A stretch of DNA of 47,000 nt, taken from NCBI GenBank assembly GCA_905372265.1, contig CAJPOL010000002.1:1-47000 (forward strand). Direction: 5' to 3'. The notes below the pieces were generated by a model. That model saw only the letters and a list, made by a program, of their open reading frames with translations. It was not told the origin of the DNA and made no database searches. This stretch comes from an uncultured Treponema sp. (GTDB lineage Bacteria; Spirochaetota; Spirochaetia; Treponematales; Treponemataceae). Positions 24,623 through 34,465 of this stretch are shown piece after piece; within the stretch, counting starts at the first letter, position 1, and every line of letters starts with the position of its first letter. The position numbers and the translations under genes are program-made.

Positions 24623-26628
24623 ACAAGTTCATTCGGAGCGTGTTCCGGCTTCTTTTTTTTGCAGCGCCGTATGTATGCGCCGTAACCGTATACCCGCTGT
24701 ATGCGGATAATCTTCTATACGAATTCGGACCGAAAACCGATACAACGCTCATTTTTACCGCATCGGCAGGCGAAGAAAATCAAGCGAATACGGCGACTGT
24801 ACAGCTGCACGATTTGATAGGGAAGCTGTCTTCGCATGCGCCTGATATGCGTACCATTGTCGCAATAACAAAAAATGATGTTTCGGAATTGCCGCCCGAT
24901 ATTCCGGTAAAACGGTATGAAGGCACTAAACAGCTTATTCGAGGGCTTTCCGCTTATTCGAACCCCGTTGTGTGCCTGATTGCGCCCGGGAAAGCGCAAA
25001 GCGTACAGCTTATCGCCGGTACGAAAGGCATCACTCCTCCTTCATGGCTTTTACAGTCGGTATACGGAATACTGCGTTCGGAACACATCCCCGTTGACTT
25101 TTATTCGGATACTGTTTTGTTTCACAAACTCGGCTGGCTCCCCGATGATCCGGCGCTCGCCTTATATGCTGCAGCGCAGCTGCCTGTTATCAAACTTGAA
25201 ACAAATGTTGATCTGACGGCCTTTTTTGAAACATTTTCCAAAGTAGTCAGCGCTCAAAACAATAAAATATGGGATTCTCATTATTTTATTTGGAAAGCCG
25301 ACGACTCCCTCATTATTATCGGCGAAAAGCTCATCGTACGCATTCTCATAATATCATCAATGCTCATCTTGTTATGGCTCATTATGTTCAGTTTCCTGTT
25401 TGGAAAAAAACGAGCGCAGCATATAAAAGATTTATTCATCTTATGGTGGATGCCGATTTATTTTTTTTCGGTGAACTGCGCCGGCTTTTATGTGAGTACT
25501 CAAATTACAAAAGCATTATTTTATCTCCGCTTTTCGGCTGTTGACAACATGAATGCATTCCCGCTGACGGCTTTAGCGGTTAAATACGGATTCGTTTTAT
25601 TTTTTATTTTCACGTTTACGGCTTTCAATAAGTTTATTCCGCTTCCGGCAAACCGTTATATTTACGGATTTATGGCAAATGCAGTATGCCTTATCAATAT
25701 TTTTATTTTCTCTGTTATCAATCTTTCTTTTTCAATCACTTTCTTGGCAATATATGTTATATCCGTGATTGCTTACCGGTCTAAGAACAGTATCGTCCAG
25801 CTCTGCTCTATCGGAGCCTTACTGCTGCCGCTGGAGCCTTTTATCAGCCATATTATTACCTACCATTCCGTCATGTTCGATAGCGCTTTTACCGCTATGA
25901 CAGCTCCGTCATTTATTCTAGTACCGTTTGATTTGCTGCTGATACGGCTCGGTTTAAGCCTCGATAAAAAGAGAAAACAGACCGGAATACAGCGGCCTCG
26001 CCGGTTTAGGATACCGCTGCAATGCGCTGTCAGCGGAGTAGTGTTTTGCATTTTGATGCTTTGGGTATTTTTTATGCCGGTCAGTCAGCATCAGACGCAG
26101 CATGATTTTATTCTTGTCCAAAAAATCACTGATGACGGACAAACTGTTTTTAAAAAATACCACAGCATTCAGCAAGATGAGCCGGTTGCGTCTGTCATAC
26201 GGAAGCATAATGATGCGGAAGACGATGCGATTGACCGGTTATTAACGGTCGAAACCAATTTGAATAACTATTTTGAGCGGAGCATCGGTCAGATTGTGCT
26301 TCGGTCGGCAGTCAGGGCGGAAGCTGTCTCAATAAAGATTCAGGCCGATAACGGCATTGCTGTTTTTGAAGCCGATCTCCCATTTGATCAAAATTCTTCA
26401 GGCGATACGGCTGTTTTTGTTTCTACCCCGCGCCCGCAGTTCCCATTTGCCGTCCATTTTTCCGGCAAAAAAACTGCCGATTTAACGGTAACCGTTACGC
26501 TGTGGTCAAAAGAAAACCCGTTCGGGATTGCGCTTCCTCCTGCAGAGCAGCTTGAAAGAGCGCCTCTTTTTTTATTGAAATTGCAAAAAACCGTCCGCCT
26601 TACGGCAGCGGAGGATGTCTCATTATGA
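24619..26628 (+). CDS. Large polytopic membrane protein of unknown function
   Basis: A 669-residue protein with an N-terminal signal or anchor (about 1-29), a 200-residue extracytoplasmic domain, about seven membrane segments (roughly 225-450 plus one near 475-495) and a C-terminal extracytoplasmic domain rich in beta strands. The N-terminal domain, with a TLIFTASAGEEN start, faintly recalls the M28-type fold of GAA1-like proteins, but the metal ligands are not evident and this is a guess. It lies in an ATGA-overlapping operon with a J-domain protein and dinB. I do not recognise the family. Confidence 0.7.
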   Translation: MNKFIRSVFRLLFFAAPYVCAVTVYPLYADNLLYEFGPKTDTTLIFTASAGEENQANTATVQLHDLIGKLSSHAPDMRTIVAITKNDVSELPPDIPVKRYEGTKQLIRGLSAYSNPVVCLIAPGKAQSVQLIAGTKGITPPSWLLQSVYGILRSEHIPVDFYSDTVLFHKLGWLPDDPALALYAAAQLPVIKLETNVDLTAFFETFSKVVSAQNNKIWDSHYFIWKADDSLIIIGEKLIVRILIISSMLILLWLIMFSFLFGKKRAQHIKDLFILWWMPIYFFSVNCAGFYVSTQITKALFYLRFSAVDNMNAFPLTALAVKYGFVLFFIFTFTAFNKFIPLPANRYIYGFMANAVCLINIFIFSVINLSFSITFLAIYVISVIAYRSKNSIVQLCSIGALLLPLEPFISHIITYHSVMFDSAFTAMTAPSFILVPFDLLLIRLGLSLDKKRKQTGIQRPRRFRIPLQCAVSGVVFCILMLWVFFMPVSQHQTQHDFILVQKITDDGQTVFKKYHSIQQDEPVASVIRKHNDAEDDAIDRLLTVETNLNNYFERSIGQIVLRSAVRAEAVSIKIQADNGIAVFEADLPFDQNSSGDTAVFVSTPRPQFPFAVHFSGKKTADLTVTVTLWSKENPFGIALPPAEQLERAPLFLLKLQKTVRLTAAEDVSL

Positions 26629-27794
26629 GCGGCAGCTCCGTGTTTTTTCATGTTGATTTGGACGCCTTTTTCGCTTCGGTTGAACAGCTTGATAATCCTG
26701 CGTATTGCGGACAGCCGGTTATTGTCGGAGGCATGGGACGGAGAGGCGTTGTTTCTACCTGCTCGTATGAGGCACGGAAGTTCGGAGTGCATTCGGCGAT
26801 GCCGATGATGCGGGCCCGTTCCCTCTGTCCGCACGGGATTTTTATTCAGACCCGGATGCAGCGGTATTATGAGAAATCAAAAGAAGTAATGAACATTTTC
26901 CGCTCCTTTACTCCGGAGGTTCAGCAGCTTTCGATCGATGAGGCTTTTTTGAATATGAGCGGCATGGAAACGCTGTTCGGCGCTCCTGAAGATGCAGCGC
27001 GGTTATTGAAAAAAATGATTTTTGAAAAAACAGGGCTGCGGGTATCGGTCGGCTCGGCATCGAATAAATATATCGCAAAAATCGCTTCGGGAAAGTCGAA
27101 GCCGGACGGCTTACTCATCGTTCCATGCGGCAAAGAAGCACTGTTTATGAGTTCGTTATCGTTACAGGAAATATGGGGAATCGGCGGAAAAACACGCGCT
27201 AAACTTGCCGAAGTAGGCCTTACTTCCATACCGGCGCTTCTGGCACAGCGGGAGACCCGTTTGCAGCGGCTCTTGGGAGATGCCTGCGGTTCATTTCTCT
27301 ATCAAGCGCTGCGAGGCGATACTGCCCGGATTTTTAACGAAGAGCGGAAAAACAAGACAATGAGCGTTGAGCGTACTTTTGAATACGATTTATATGAAAA
27401 AGATCACATTGCGGATGCGGTGTTTTTGCTCAGTGCGGAGCTGATGTGCCGTATTTTTGATACACAGGTGAAAAGCCGTACAGTACATATCAAAATACGC
27501 TATGCCGATTTTACGACGGTATCGGCGCAGCACAGCGGTCAACTCATTAACGACTCTACCGATCTCTATGAGCGGGCGCTCCGGCTGTGCTTGAGCCGGC
27601 TGCGTCCGGGCGCCCCCGTCCGGCTTATCGGCATCGGCGTTAATGCGGATAAAGATGCCCATCAGCCTGAACTGTTTATTTGTGAACACGACGCTAAAAA
27701 ACGCAAGGCGGAAGAGGCTGTCTTACAAATCTCAAAAAAGAACAGAGGGCTTAAAATTATGCAAGCCCGATTGCTGCCGCCTTCCGAGGTATAA
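26625..27794 (+). CDS. dinB: DNA polymerase IV (Y-family)
   Basis: A 389-residue translesion polymerase. Catalytic carboxylates are in FHVDLDAFFASVE near the start and SIDEAFLNMSG near 105. The steric and fingers residues VVSTCSYEARKFGVHSAMP follow the usual order, with the helix-hairpin-helix at EIWGIGGKTRAKL and a little-finger domain at the end. It overlaps the membrane protein gene by 4 nt and closes the operon. Confidence 0.95.
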   Translation: MSGSSVFFHVDLDAFFASVEQLDNPAYCGQPVIVGGMGRRGVVSTCSYEARKFGVHSAMPMMRARSLCPHGIFIQTRMQRYYEKSKEVMNIFRSFTPEVQQLSIDEAFLNMSGMETLFGAPEDAARLLKKMIFEKTGLRVSVGSASNKYIAKIASGKSKPDGLLIVPCGKEALFMSSLSLQEIWGIGGKTRAKLAEVGLTSIPALLAQRETRLQRLLGDACGSFLYQALRGDTARIFNEERKNKTMSVERTFEYDLYEKDHIADAVFLLSAELMCRIFDTQVKSRTVHIKIRYADFTTVSAQHSGQLINDSTDLYERALRLCLSRLRPGAPVRLIGIGVNADKDAHQPELFICEHDAKKRKAEEAVLQISKKNRGLKIMQARLLPPSEV

Positions 27795-27868
27795 GTGCTC
27801 CATTACGGAATATGCCCGTTTTGCAATCACGGCTACAATATGCAGATGAAAAAAAGAGTATACAGAAT

Positions 27869-28528
27869 TTATCCGTTATGATCGGTTGTCTTGTTTTGGG
27901 CGGGATGCCGTAAAGAATACTCGCAGCCGCAATAATCTTGACGGTATAAACCGAACTCTTTGCTGAGCTTGATTGAATTAAGATAACCGTCTTTTTTCTT
28001 AAAGTCATTCGGGAGCCATCGGCAACGCTCGGTAGCATACTCAAAACCTATTTCATTAATTTTTGCGGCATTTTTTAACGGACTAATCGAAAGCGTTGTA
28101 CAATAAAAATCAAAGTCTTGTTCGGCGGCTGCTTTCGCCGTCGCTTCCAACCGGAGCCGATAACAGCGGAAACAGCGTTCTCCGCCTTCAGGACACGTCT
28201 CAAGGCCTTTCGCCGCCGCTATAAATGTCTCGTGTTTATACTCTTGTAATTGGTAATCAATTTGATAGGGAAAAAACCGTTCCTCATTATAGCGCATAAT
28301 CAGACGGCTCTGTTCATCGGCCCGTATCAAGTATTCGGCTTGCGTATCAATATTCGGATTATAATAAAAAACCGTTATCTGAAAATAATCGGCGAGCTGT
28401 TTAATGACGGATGAACTGCACGGGGCGCAGCATGAATGGAGAAGGAGACGCGGCGGCCGTGTATCGGAAAAAGAGGCCGGTAAACCGGCAATCACTTTTT
28501 CCATACTGAGGCGGTAATTTTCTTTCAC
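27869..28528 (-). CDS. queH: Epoxyqueuosine reductase QueH
   Basis: A 219-residue cytoplasmic enzyme for the last step of queuosine synthesis on tRNA, reducing epoxyqueuosine. The QueH (DUF208) cysteine pattern is complete: HSCCAPC near residue 31, CPEGGERCFRCY near 94-105 and YCGCEYS near 199-205. These bind the iron-sulfur cluster and mononuclear iron. The start is GTG at 28528, overlapping the stop of the DHH gene (GTGA). The gap 27795-27868 to convergent dinB holds nothing notable. Confidence 0.92.
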   Translation of the reverse strand: MKENYRLSMEKVIAGLPASFSDTRPPRLLLHSCCAPCSSSVIKQLADYFQITVFYYNPNIDTQAEYLIRADEQSRLIMRYNEERFFPYQIDYQLQEYKHETFIAAAKGLETCPEGGERCFRCYRLRLEATAKAAAEQDFDFYCTTLSISPLKNAAKINEIGFEYATERCRWLPNDFKKKDGYLNSIKLSKEFGLYRQDYCGCEYSLRHPAQNKTTDHNG

Positions 28529-29430
28529 GGCAATAGTGTTTGCTGAATAAACAGCTCTATCTCCGCAAGGAATTGTGAAAGCTGAGCTTCCTGAATCCGC
28601 TGCAATCTGAAAGCAATAGCGCCCGGATGTCCGCCGCCGTCCGTAATATTAAAATGAGACAGTACCGGATGTAAATTGATACCGCGCGCAGCTTCGGACA
28701 CACGTATCCGGCACTGAATCTTATTCGATTTTGCAGGGGAATCGTAGTATGCCGAAATACACACTCCGCCCGATTTTTCCGCAACGGCATTTGTCGCACT
28801 TTTAATCATGCCGATAAACTGAGTGTACTCCACTGCATCAAAAAATGTCTCCGACTCTTTTTGAGAAAGAAGAACACAGCCGATGCGGCCGGTGTAAACG
28901 GCTTTATCAAGCATTGAATTATAAAGCTGTTCATGTTCGGCATTGGCGGATTCCAATGCGGCAAGCAGCGTATCCATCGAAGCAATTTTTTGCGTATTGC
29001 TGCCCGGCAGCAGCGTACTTATCCTCAACACAAGATTTAAATGCTTTGAAAAATAATCGAAAGAAGCCCGCTCTTGCGGATTTGAAATATAGTTACCCAT
29101 CTTTGCATCGCCTAACATGCCGGTTAAGAGTGCAAGTACGAGGTTACGGGAATACAGCTCATCGATACTGTACTGCTGCAGTATTTCAGGATGATTCGCA
29201 AGTTTATAGCAGATACGGCAAAGGATTTCGCATGTGCTTGAAGCGCGAAGAACCAGCGAGTACTCAGGCATACCGCAGTATTCCGCATCGGAAAAAAAGT
29301 GATGATCCAGCTCTACCTTAGGAATAGCGGGGTCTTTTAAAAAATGATAAATACAGCCGTCGGCTGCAATCATATCGGGCTTCGGCGTGTCAAGGATAAA
29401 CAGCACTTCCGTTGAACGGATAGCCGGCAT
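28525..29430 (-). pseudogene. DHH-family phosphoesterase, C-terminal part after a frameshift
   Basis: These 301 residues hold the later part of a DHH/DHHA1 phosphoesterase of the NrnA (oligoribonuclease/pAp phosphatase) type. The DHH motif lies in VELDHHFFSD, a further Asp in GMLGDAKMGN, and the DHHA1 motif is GGGHPGA. The first catalytic segment is missing here and is encoded in another frame just upstream (29447-29734). Removing one A from the AAAA run near 29453-29456 joins both parts into a protein of about 400 residues. Whether this is a real mutation, a sequencing error or programmed slippage cannot be decided here. The gene overlaps queH. Confidence 0.8.
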
Positions 29431-29446
29431 TACCGTATAATATACG

Positions 29447-29734
29447 TTAAGTTTTATTATACTTACAGATTGAGCTTAAAAACAGTAAATTTTCAGGAGG
29501 AGGAGACTCCAAAAAAATGCTCACGTGTTTATTAAATTTGCGTAAAAGCAATGCGCATGAAATAACCGATGCATAACAATCTTCATCAGGCATTTGATGA
29601 CCGATTATCAAAAAAGAACGGCGAGCTCTTACCAGCTTATAGATATTCTTCATAACCGCATTGCGTCTTCCGATACTGAGGTTGCATTGCTTTAACCGGC
29701 GCTGAGAAAGCGCCTCTGTGTGTACTTCATTCAT
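29447..29734 (-). pseudogene. DHH-family phosphoesterase, N-terminal part before a frameshift
   Basis: These 95 residues carry the first metal-binding motif of the DHH family (LIIGHQMPDEDCYASV) and then stop soon after the frameshift point. The frame continues directly in the downstream part. A second in-frame ATG at 29653 is a possible start. No ribosome binding site precedes the ATG at 29734, and a -10 box lies 10 nt upstream. Confidence 0.75.
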
Positions 29735-29744
29735 AAGTGTGTTT

Positions 29745-29753
29745 AGTATATCA
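29745..29753 (-). promoter_or_regulatory. Extended -10 promoter element of the DHH gene
   Basis: On the minus strand TGATATACT is an extended -10 (TGnTATACT). It ends 10 nt before the ATG at 29734, predicting a leader of only about 4 nt. Confidence 0.4.
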
Positions 29754-29842
29754 TATTTTTGCTGAAAATGTTATCCCCCCAATAAAATATTTAGACAAAT
29801 GTATGGTACCATCTCTCTTTTTTGAACAAACTATCCTATTTT

Positions 29843-29876
29843 TTGACTGGATAAATTTTCTTAAATAGTATATAAT
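29843..29876 (+). promoter_or_regulatory. Promoter-like elements upstream of the chemotaxis receptor
   Basis: A perfect TATAAT (29871-29876) lies 48 nt before the ATG at 29924. The best -35, TTGACT (29843-29848), is 22 nt away, longer than usual, so only the -10 is convincing. No flagellar sigma-28 sequence was seen. Confidence 0.3.
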
Positions 29877-29923
29877 AAAGTCCATTAGTCTATCTTTTTA
29901 TTCTACACAATGCGGAGAGCAAA

Positions 29924-32005
29924 ATGAAAATACGGACATCAGTGAGTATTTTTCTGACAGCAGTTCTTATGATTGCTGTTTCGGGAGCGTTAGCTTTTAC
30001 GGCCGTTCATACCAAATCGTACATCGAAAAAACTTTTTACAACGATGTACCGTTTATCTTGGACACATCAAGCTCGCAGCTATGCAGCGACCTCGCCTTA
30101 GGGTTACAGCTTTCACAGCAGCTAGCGAAAGAGCCGTATGTGATCCGTTGGCTTGAAAGTTCCGAACAAAATCAAGAAGATGAAGCCGATTCGCGCGCTG
30201 CATTACTTAATCTAAGCGAAATAGGGCAGTTTGCGACCTGTTTTATCGCTTCAAACATCACCGGCAGTTACTATGCCGTCAATACCGGCAAAAACATTAC
30301 CCACAGCCGGTTGAGCGCAACTGATTCAAAAGATTCATGGTTTTATACACTGATGCGGGCTCAAGAAAAGCTTTCCTCCAGCGTCGATTATAATAAAACG
30401 CTCGGCACAACATATTTCTGGTACAATGTAAAAATATATAATAATGCAGGAAACCCTATCGGGCTGGCAGGGCTTGCCGTCAATTTGGACACGTCCGCAT
30501 CAGCGCTGCAAAAAGGTCTTCCGAACAAGGATTCTTGGAGCGGCCTTGTAGACGCTTCCAATCGCGTTGTACTATGCTCCAATACCGGCTTGATCGGAAA
30601 ATCGCTCGACAGTATTATGCCGGCGCTGTCCCCGGTGCAAGGTTATAGCGGCTTACAATACTATAAAGATTCTGCATTGGGAACCGTCATCGCTAAACAG
30701 AAACAATTGGAAGGACTTCCGTATACAGCCGTTGTCGCAATACCGGTCGCGGGCTTGATCCCATCGATATTTTCCATTATCAGCTCTTCGTTGGTATGGA
30801 TAGGCATCTTCTTCATCATTCTTCTGATAATCACGCAGCAGCTTATCAGAGTGCTCTTTAATCGTTTTATAACGCTGAATGAAGTATTCGGTAAACTTGC
30901 CCAAGGAGACTTTACATCAAAAGCGAAAGTAAGCGCCGATGAGCTCGGCAGCATTGTCTCAAAAATGAATGATGCGATTGAAAAGATCAGAATGTCTTTT
31001 TCACATATTGCCGAAAGAACACACAAACTGCAAAGCGCCGGAGAAACATTATCGGCGCACATCACCGAAACGGCCGCCTCGCTCAATGAAATTACCGGCC
31101 ATATTGATACCACGAAAGAACAGATAATGCGGCAGCACGGCGGAGTGCAAAACACTGCCGATAAAATCGAACAAATCACAAAGACTCTTTCCGCGCTTGA
31201 TGAAAATATTGACACTCAAACCGAAAGTATTTCCGGCTCCACTCATGCAATAGGCGAAATCGTAAAAAATATTCAGATAGTACGGGAACGCGCGGAAAAT
31301 AATTTACAATCGATTAAAACGCTTGAAAAAACGACTCATACCGGAAAAGAGACCGTCGCGATGGTAGTTGATATTACAAAGATCGTAACAGAGCAATCGG
31401 ACGGTCTTCTTGATGCGATCAGTGTTATTCAGAATACGGCAAGCCAAACCAATTTGCTCGCAATGAACGCAGCTATCGAAGCGGCTCATGCAGGCGAAGC
31501 GGGAAAAGGGTTCGCGGTTGTCGCCGATGAGATCAGAAAATTAGCGGAAGAATCCGGAGCGCAGGGAACCACCATCACAAAGGTTCTTGAAGAGTTAAAA
31601 CATAAAATTGAGAAACTGAACGGAGCTGGCCCGCTGGTAGCCGAACAATTTGAAAAAATCAGCGCCATGATGGATTTCATCTACCGCCAAGAAGACGGTA
31701 TGATCCGCACAATGAAAGAACAAATGCATGACGGCGAGGTGGTGCTCAGTGTCATTAACGAGATCGATACCGCAACGGATCGAATTAAGAAAAGCTCTGT
31801 TGCGATACTGAAAGACACGGCGGAAATCGCTGAAGAAATGGGACAGTTGTCCGAGTTGTCGGCACATACGGTAGAACACGTGGAGGAAATGGCAACCGGT
31901 GTAGGACAGGTTAATAAGGCGGTACAGGAGATCACCGATTTGGCGCTTCATCATAAAAAAGATACCGGCGCCGTTGCTGCAGAAATCAAAAAATTTAAGG
32001 TATAA
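29924..32005 (+). CDS. Methyl-accepting chemotaxis protein
   Basis: A 693-residue transmembrane receptor. A first membrane segment (about 8-28) and a second (about 280-305) enclose a periplasmic ligand domain of about 250 residues, probably of the Cache type. A HAMP linker follows (about 305-360), then a long cytoplasmic coiled coil with the conserved signalling tip near 505-535 ([19 protein letters not shown]), which binds CheA and CheW. The ligand is unknown. A GGAGAG ribosome binding site precedes the ATG. No C-terminal CheR-tethering pentapeptide is seen. Confidence 0.95.
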   Translation: MKIRTSVSIFLTAVLMIAVSGALAFTAVHTKSYIEKTFYNDVPFILDTSSSQLCSDLALGLQLSQQLAKEPYVIRWLESSEQNQEDEADSRAALLNLSEIGQFATCFIASNITGSYYAVNTGKNITHSRLSATDSKDSWFYTLMRAQEKLSSSVDYNKTLGTTYFWYNVKIYNNAGNPIGLAGLAVNLDTSASALQKGLPNKDSWSGLVDASNRVVLCSNTGLIGKSLDSIMPALSPVQGYSGLQYYKDSALGTVIAKQKQLEGLPYTAVVAIPVAGLIPSIFSIISSSLVWIGIFFIILLIITQQLIRVLFNRFITLNEVFGKLAQGDFTSKAKVSADELGSIVSKMNDAIEKIRMSFSHIAERTHKLQSAGETLSAHITETAASLNEITGHIDTTKEQIMRQHGGVQNTADKIEQITKTLSALDENIDTQTESISGSTHAIGEIVKNIQIVRERAENNLQSIKTLEKTTHTGKETVAMVVDITKIVTEQSDGLLDAISVIQNTASQTNLLAMNAAIEAAHAGEAGKGFAVVADEIRKLAEESGAQGTTITKVLEELKHKIEKLNGAGPLVAEQFEKISAMMDFIYRQEDGMIRTMKEQMHDGEVVLSVINEIDTATDRIKKSSVAILKDTAEIAEEMGQLSELSAHTVEHVEEMATGVGQVNKAVQEITDLALHHKKDTGAVAAEIKKFKV

Positions 32006-32014
32006 CAGCGTTTT

Positions 32015-33535
32015 ATGCTGAGCAGACGAAACAGCAGCAAGAAAAGAGCCGTATTGCCGGTATTCGCTGCCGTTTTATGCACTATGCTTTATGTTTCGTG
32101 CGCGAGCTTCTATATACGGGGCTCTACGCCGGTAAAGCGGGCGGACTCGGCGGCAGTACTTCTGCTCAGCGGCAACGTCTCCGACGGCTATATACAAGCC
32201 TACCGTACTGAATCGGCGCTCGCTCAAGCCCATATTGAAAACCTCTTGCAGCAGGCTCAAGGCAATCCGGTTCAGTACGCCGCAATTGCTGATGAAATCA
32301 ACGATTGGATTGCACTACACAGGTCTATCGCTGCCCTGCATACCCGGTACCCTAATGGTTTAACCGGAAAAAAAATCGGTCCCGTTTTATTTGAACCGGC
32401 TGATTATACCGGTTTAAAGGCAGAGGCAAACATACGGGCGGCGGAAGCGCTTTTTGAAAGCGCAAAAAAAACTGCAGCCCAAGAAAGCACCTATCCGGAA
32501 AAAGCGCTCAAGAGCCTGCCGCTGTTAACCAAAGCAAAAAGCTACTCCCAGCACTTAAACGATTCAATCGATTTATTCGGCGCCGAGCTTTGTATCTCCG
32601 CGGCGGACTATTTTTCACACTTTAAGGATCCCGATACGCTGATGAGCGCCGTTCATTATTACCGGCAAGCTGAAACGTGGGTAAGCGGTTATAAAAATGC
32701 TGTGCAGAAAGCAGAAGAACTGACACAAAAAGCGGCATATTTGTATAAAGAAAAAGGAGACCGCTATGCGCAAGCCCGCGATTATGCTTCATTAAGAGCA
32801 GCAAAACAGGCATACCTTCAAGCGGAAAAGATACGGAGAGGAATTGCTGCGCGGGAACTGGCTTCCGTAAACAAAAAATTGACGGTAAGCCTTACCATTG
32901 TATTTCCCCGCCCTGATTCATATCTTTTTTTCAATGAAGACCGCATACGAAACGCTCTGAAAAAAGAATTAGCTTCTTTCGGAACCGGCCCCGAAGCGGT
33001 GGATATCCGTTTTGCGGAATATTCAGGTTCATACGGTTTCCTTTTTGCAGAAAATTATGAGTCTGATCTTGTACTACTGCCCGCTGACGATTTTGGAACA
33101 GTCAAAGAAAGCTACGGCCCGATAAGCAGCGCTCATCATACGGTATCAAAAACAATAAACAGCATTACCTATACGGGAACCGTCACAGAAAAAAGTCAAA
33201 CGGTTACCGTATCTTTCCAAAATAAGATGATTCTGTACGATATGCGTTATCCGCTGCAAAAAGAAATTGCTGTTTTTTATGATACGGAATACCGGAATAG
33301 TCAAACCTTTATCCTGCGCTCATATTCGGGGGATGAGCAAGCAAAACCTGAAGATTTTACCGGCGGAGCCCTTTACCGGCCGGGAGAATACCGTCCGTTC
33401 TTCCCTGATTTCAACTTTGATACTGCTGATGCAATATTGCTTGATGATTCTTTCCGGCTGAACAAAATAGGCAAACAGCTCTGCCGCACAATTGCGGATT
33501 TACCGTATACCGAAAGCAGGAAATCAGGTTTTTGA
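32015..33535 (+). CDS. Predicted lipoprotein of unknown function
   Basis: A 506-residue protein. A basic start and hydrophobic core lead to a lipobox-like MLYVSC (Cys near 29), so it is probably lipid-anchored. The middle (about 140-290) is helical and Ala-rich with TPR-like spacing; the C-terminal 200 residues are beta-rich. It lies 9 nt after the chemotaxis receptor and may be cotranscribed. No enzyme motif or family is recognised. Confidence 0.7.
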   Translation: MLSRRNSSKKRAVLPVFAAVLCTMLYVSCASFYIRGSTPVKRADSAAVLLLSGNVSDGYIQAYRTESALAQAHIENLLQQAQGNPVQYAAIADEINDWIALHRSIAALHTRYPNGLTGKKIGPVLFEPADYTGLKAEANIRAAEALFESAKKTAAQESTYPEKALKSLPLLTKAKSYSQHLNDSIDLFGAELCISAADYFSHFKDPDTLMSAVHYYRQAETWVSGYKNAVQKAEELTQKAAYLYKEKGDRYAQARDYASLRAAKQAYLQAEKIRRGIAARELASVNKKLTVSLTIVFPRPDSYLFFNEDRIRNALKKELASFGTGPEAVDIRFAEYSGSYGFLFAENYESDLVLLPADDFGTVKESYGPISSAHHTVSKTINSITYTGTVTEKSQTVTVSFQNKMILYDMRYPLQKEIAVFYDTEYRNSQTFILRSYSGDEQAKPEDFTGGALYRPGEYRPFFPDFNFDTADAILLDDSFRLNKIGKQLCRTIADLPYTESRKSGF

Positions 33536-33576
33536 AATATGATATGAGAGACTCCTCATTTTTTCGCGGCTGCCCT

Positions 33577-33605
33577 CTTACAAGAGCTGAAAAATCTGAT
33601 ATAAT
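33577..33605 (+). promoter_or_regulatory. Extended -10 promoter of folP adjoining the start codon
   Basis: TGATATAAT (33597-33605) is a perfect extended -10, with a weak -35 (CTTACA, 33577-33582) 17 nt upstream of the hexamer. The ATG begins 5 nt after the -10 and no ribosome binding site is present, so a leaderless transcript is predicted. Confidence 0.55.
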
Positions 33606-33610
33606 CACGC

Positions 33611-34465
33611 ATGGCTTTCGGTATTGATTGCGGAAAAGGGCGTGTGCTCCATTCCGAGCTGCCTGCCTTTATTATGGGGATAGTCAATGCGACACCGGAT
33701 TCGTTTTTTTCTCCGAGCAGTTCAATGGACAGGAATCACAATCTGAAACGGGCACTGGCACTCATAGAAGAAGGGGCTGATATTATCGACATAGGAGGCG
33801 AATCGACACGTCCGGGCGCTTCGTATATCAGCGCAGAAGAGGAGATGGAACGTATTATTCCGCTCATCGCAGAAATAAAAAAGCGGAGCGATGCGGTTAT
33901 CTCGGTTGATACGCGGAAAACAGCGGTTATGAAAGAAGCATTCCGCAACGGGGCGCATATCTGTAATGATATTTCCGCGTTGTCGGAGGATTCTCAACTT
34001 GGAAATCTGATTGCAGAAGAGGAAGGAAGCGTTGTGCTTATGCACAAACGAGGCATACCGCAAACCATGCAGCAGGATATTCCGGTTTATACCGATGTAG
34101 TACAAACAGTCGGCGCATATCTTACCGAACGGGCGGAATACGCACTCAGCTGCGGTATTCCTAAAAGCAGAATTATGGTTGATTACGGAATAGGATTTGG
34201 AAAAACTGCTGAGGACAATTACCGCTTAGTCGCAGCAAGTGCTTATTTTTCAAAACTCGGCTATCCGCTGCTGATAGGACTTTCCCGCAAATCATGTATC
34301 GGCGCCGTAACCGGCTTACCGCCCGAAGACCGGCTTTCAGGCACCCTTGCGGCAACCATGTATGCGGTACAGTGCGGAGCCTCCGTCGTTCGGGTTCACG
34401 ATGTTGCGGCAACCCGTCAAATGTTACTTGTGTTAAGGGAATTACAAAAATATGGAACTGCTTAA
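33611..34465 (+). CDS. folP: Dihydropteroate synthase
   Basis: A 284-residue folate-pathway enzyme that joins p-aminobenzoate to 6-hydroxymethyl-dihydropterin pyrophosphate; it is the target of sulfonamides. The two family signatures are MGIVNATPDSF (about 22-32) and DIGGESTRPGA (about 60-70). The later pterin-site segments (CNDISAL, GLSRKS and RVHDV) are also present. It is the first gene of a run with cdaA, cdaR, acpS, DUF2225 and truA and overlaps cdaA by 14 nt. Confidence 0.95.
   Translation: MAFGIDCGKGRVLHSELPAFIMGIVNATPDSFFSPSSSMDRNHNLKRALALIEEGADIIDIGGESTRPGASYISAEEEMERIIPLIAEIKKRSDAVISVDTRKTAVMKEAFRNGAHICNDISALSEDSQLGNLIAEEEGSVVLMHKRGIPQTMQQDIPVYTDVVQTVGAYLTERAEYALSCGIPKSRIMVDYGIGFGKTAEDNYRLVAASAYFSKLGYPLLIGLSRKSCIGAVTGLPPEDRLSGTLAATMYAVQCGASVVRVHDVAATRQMLLVLRELQKYGTA

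Noticed and set aside
27795..27868. Terminator or small RNA between dinB and queH
   Set aside because: No stable hairpin, T tract or promoter could be seen.
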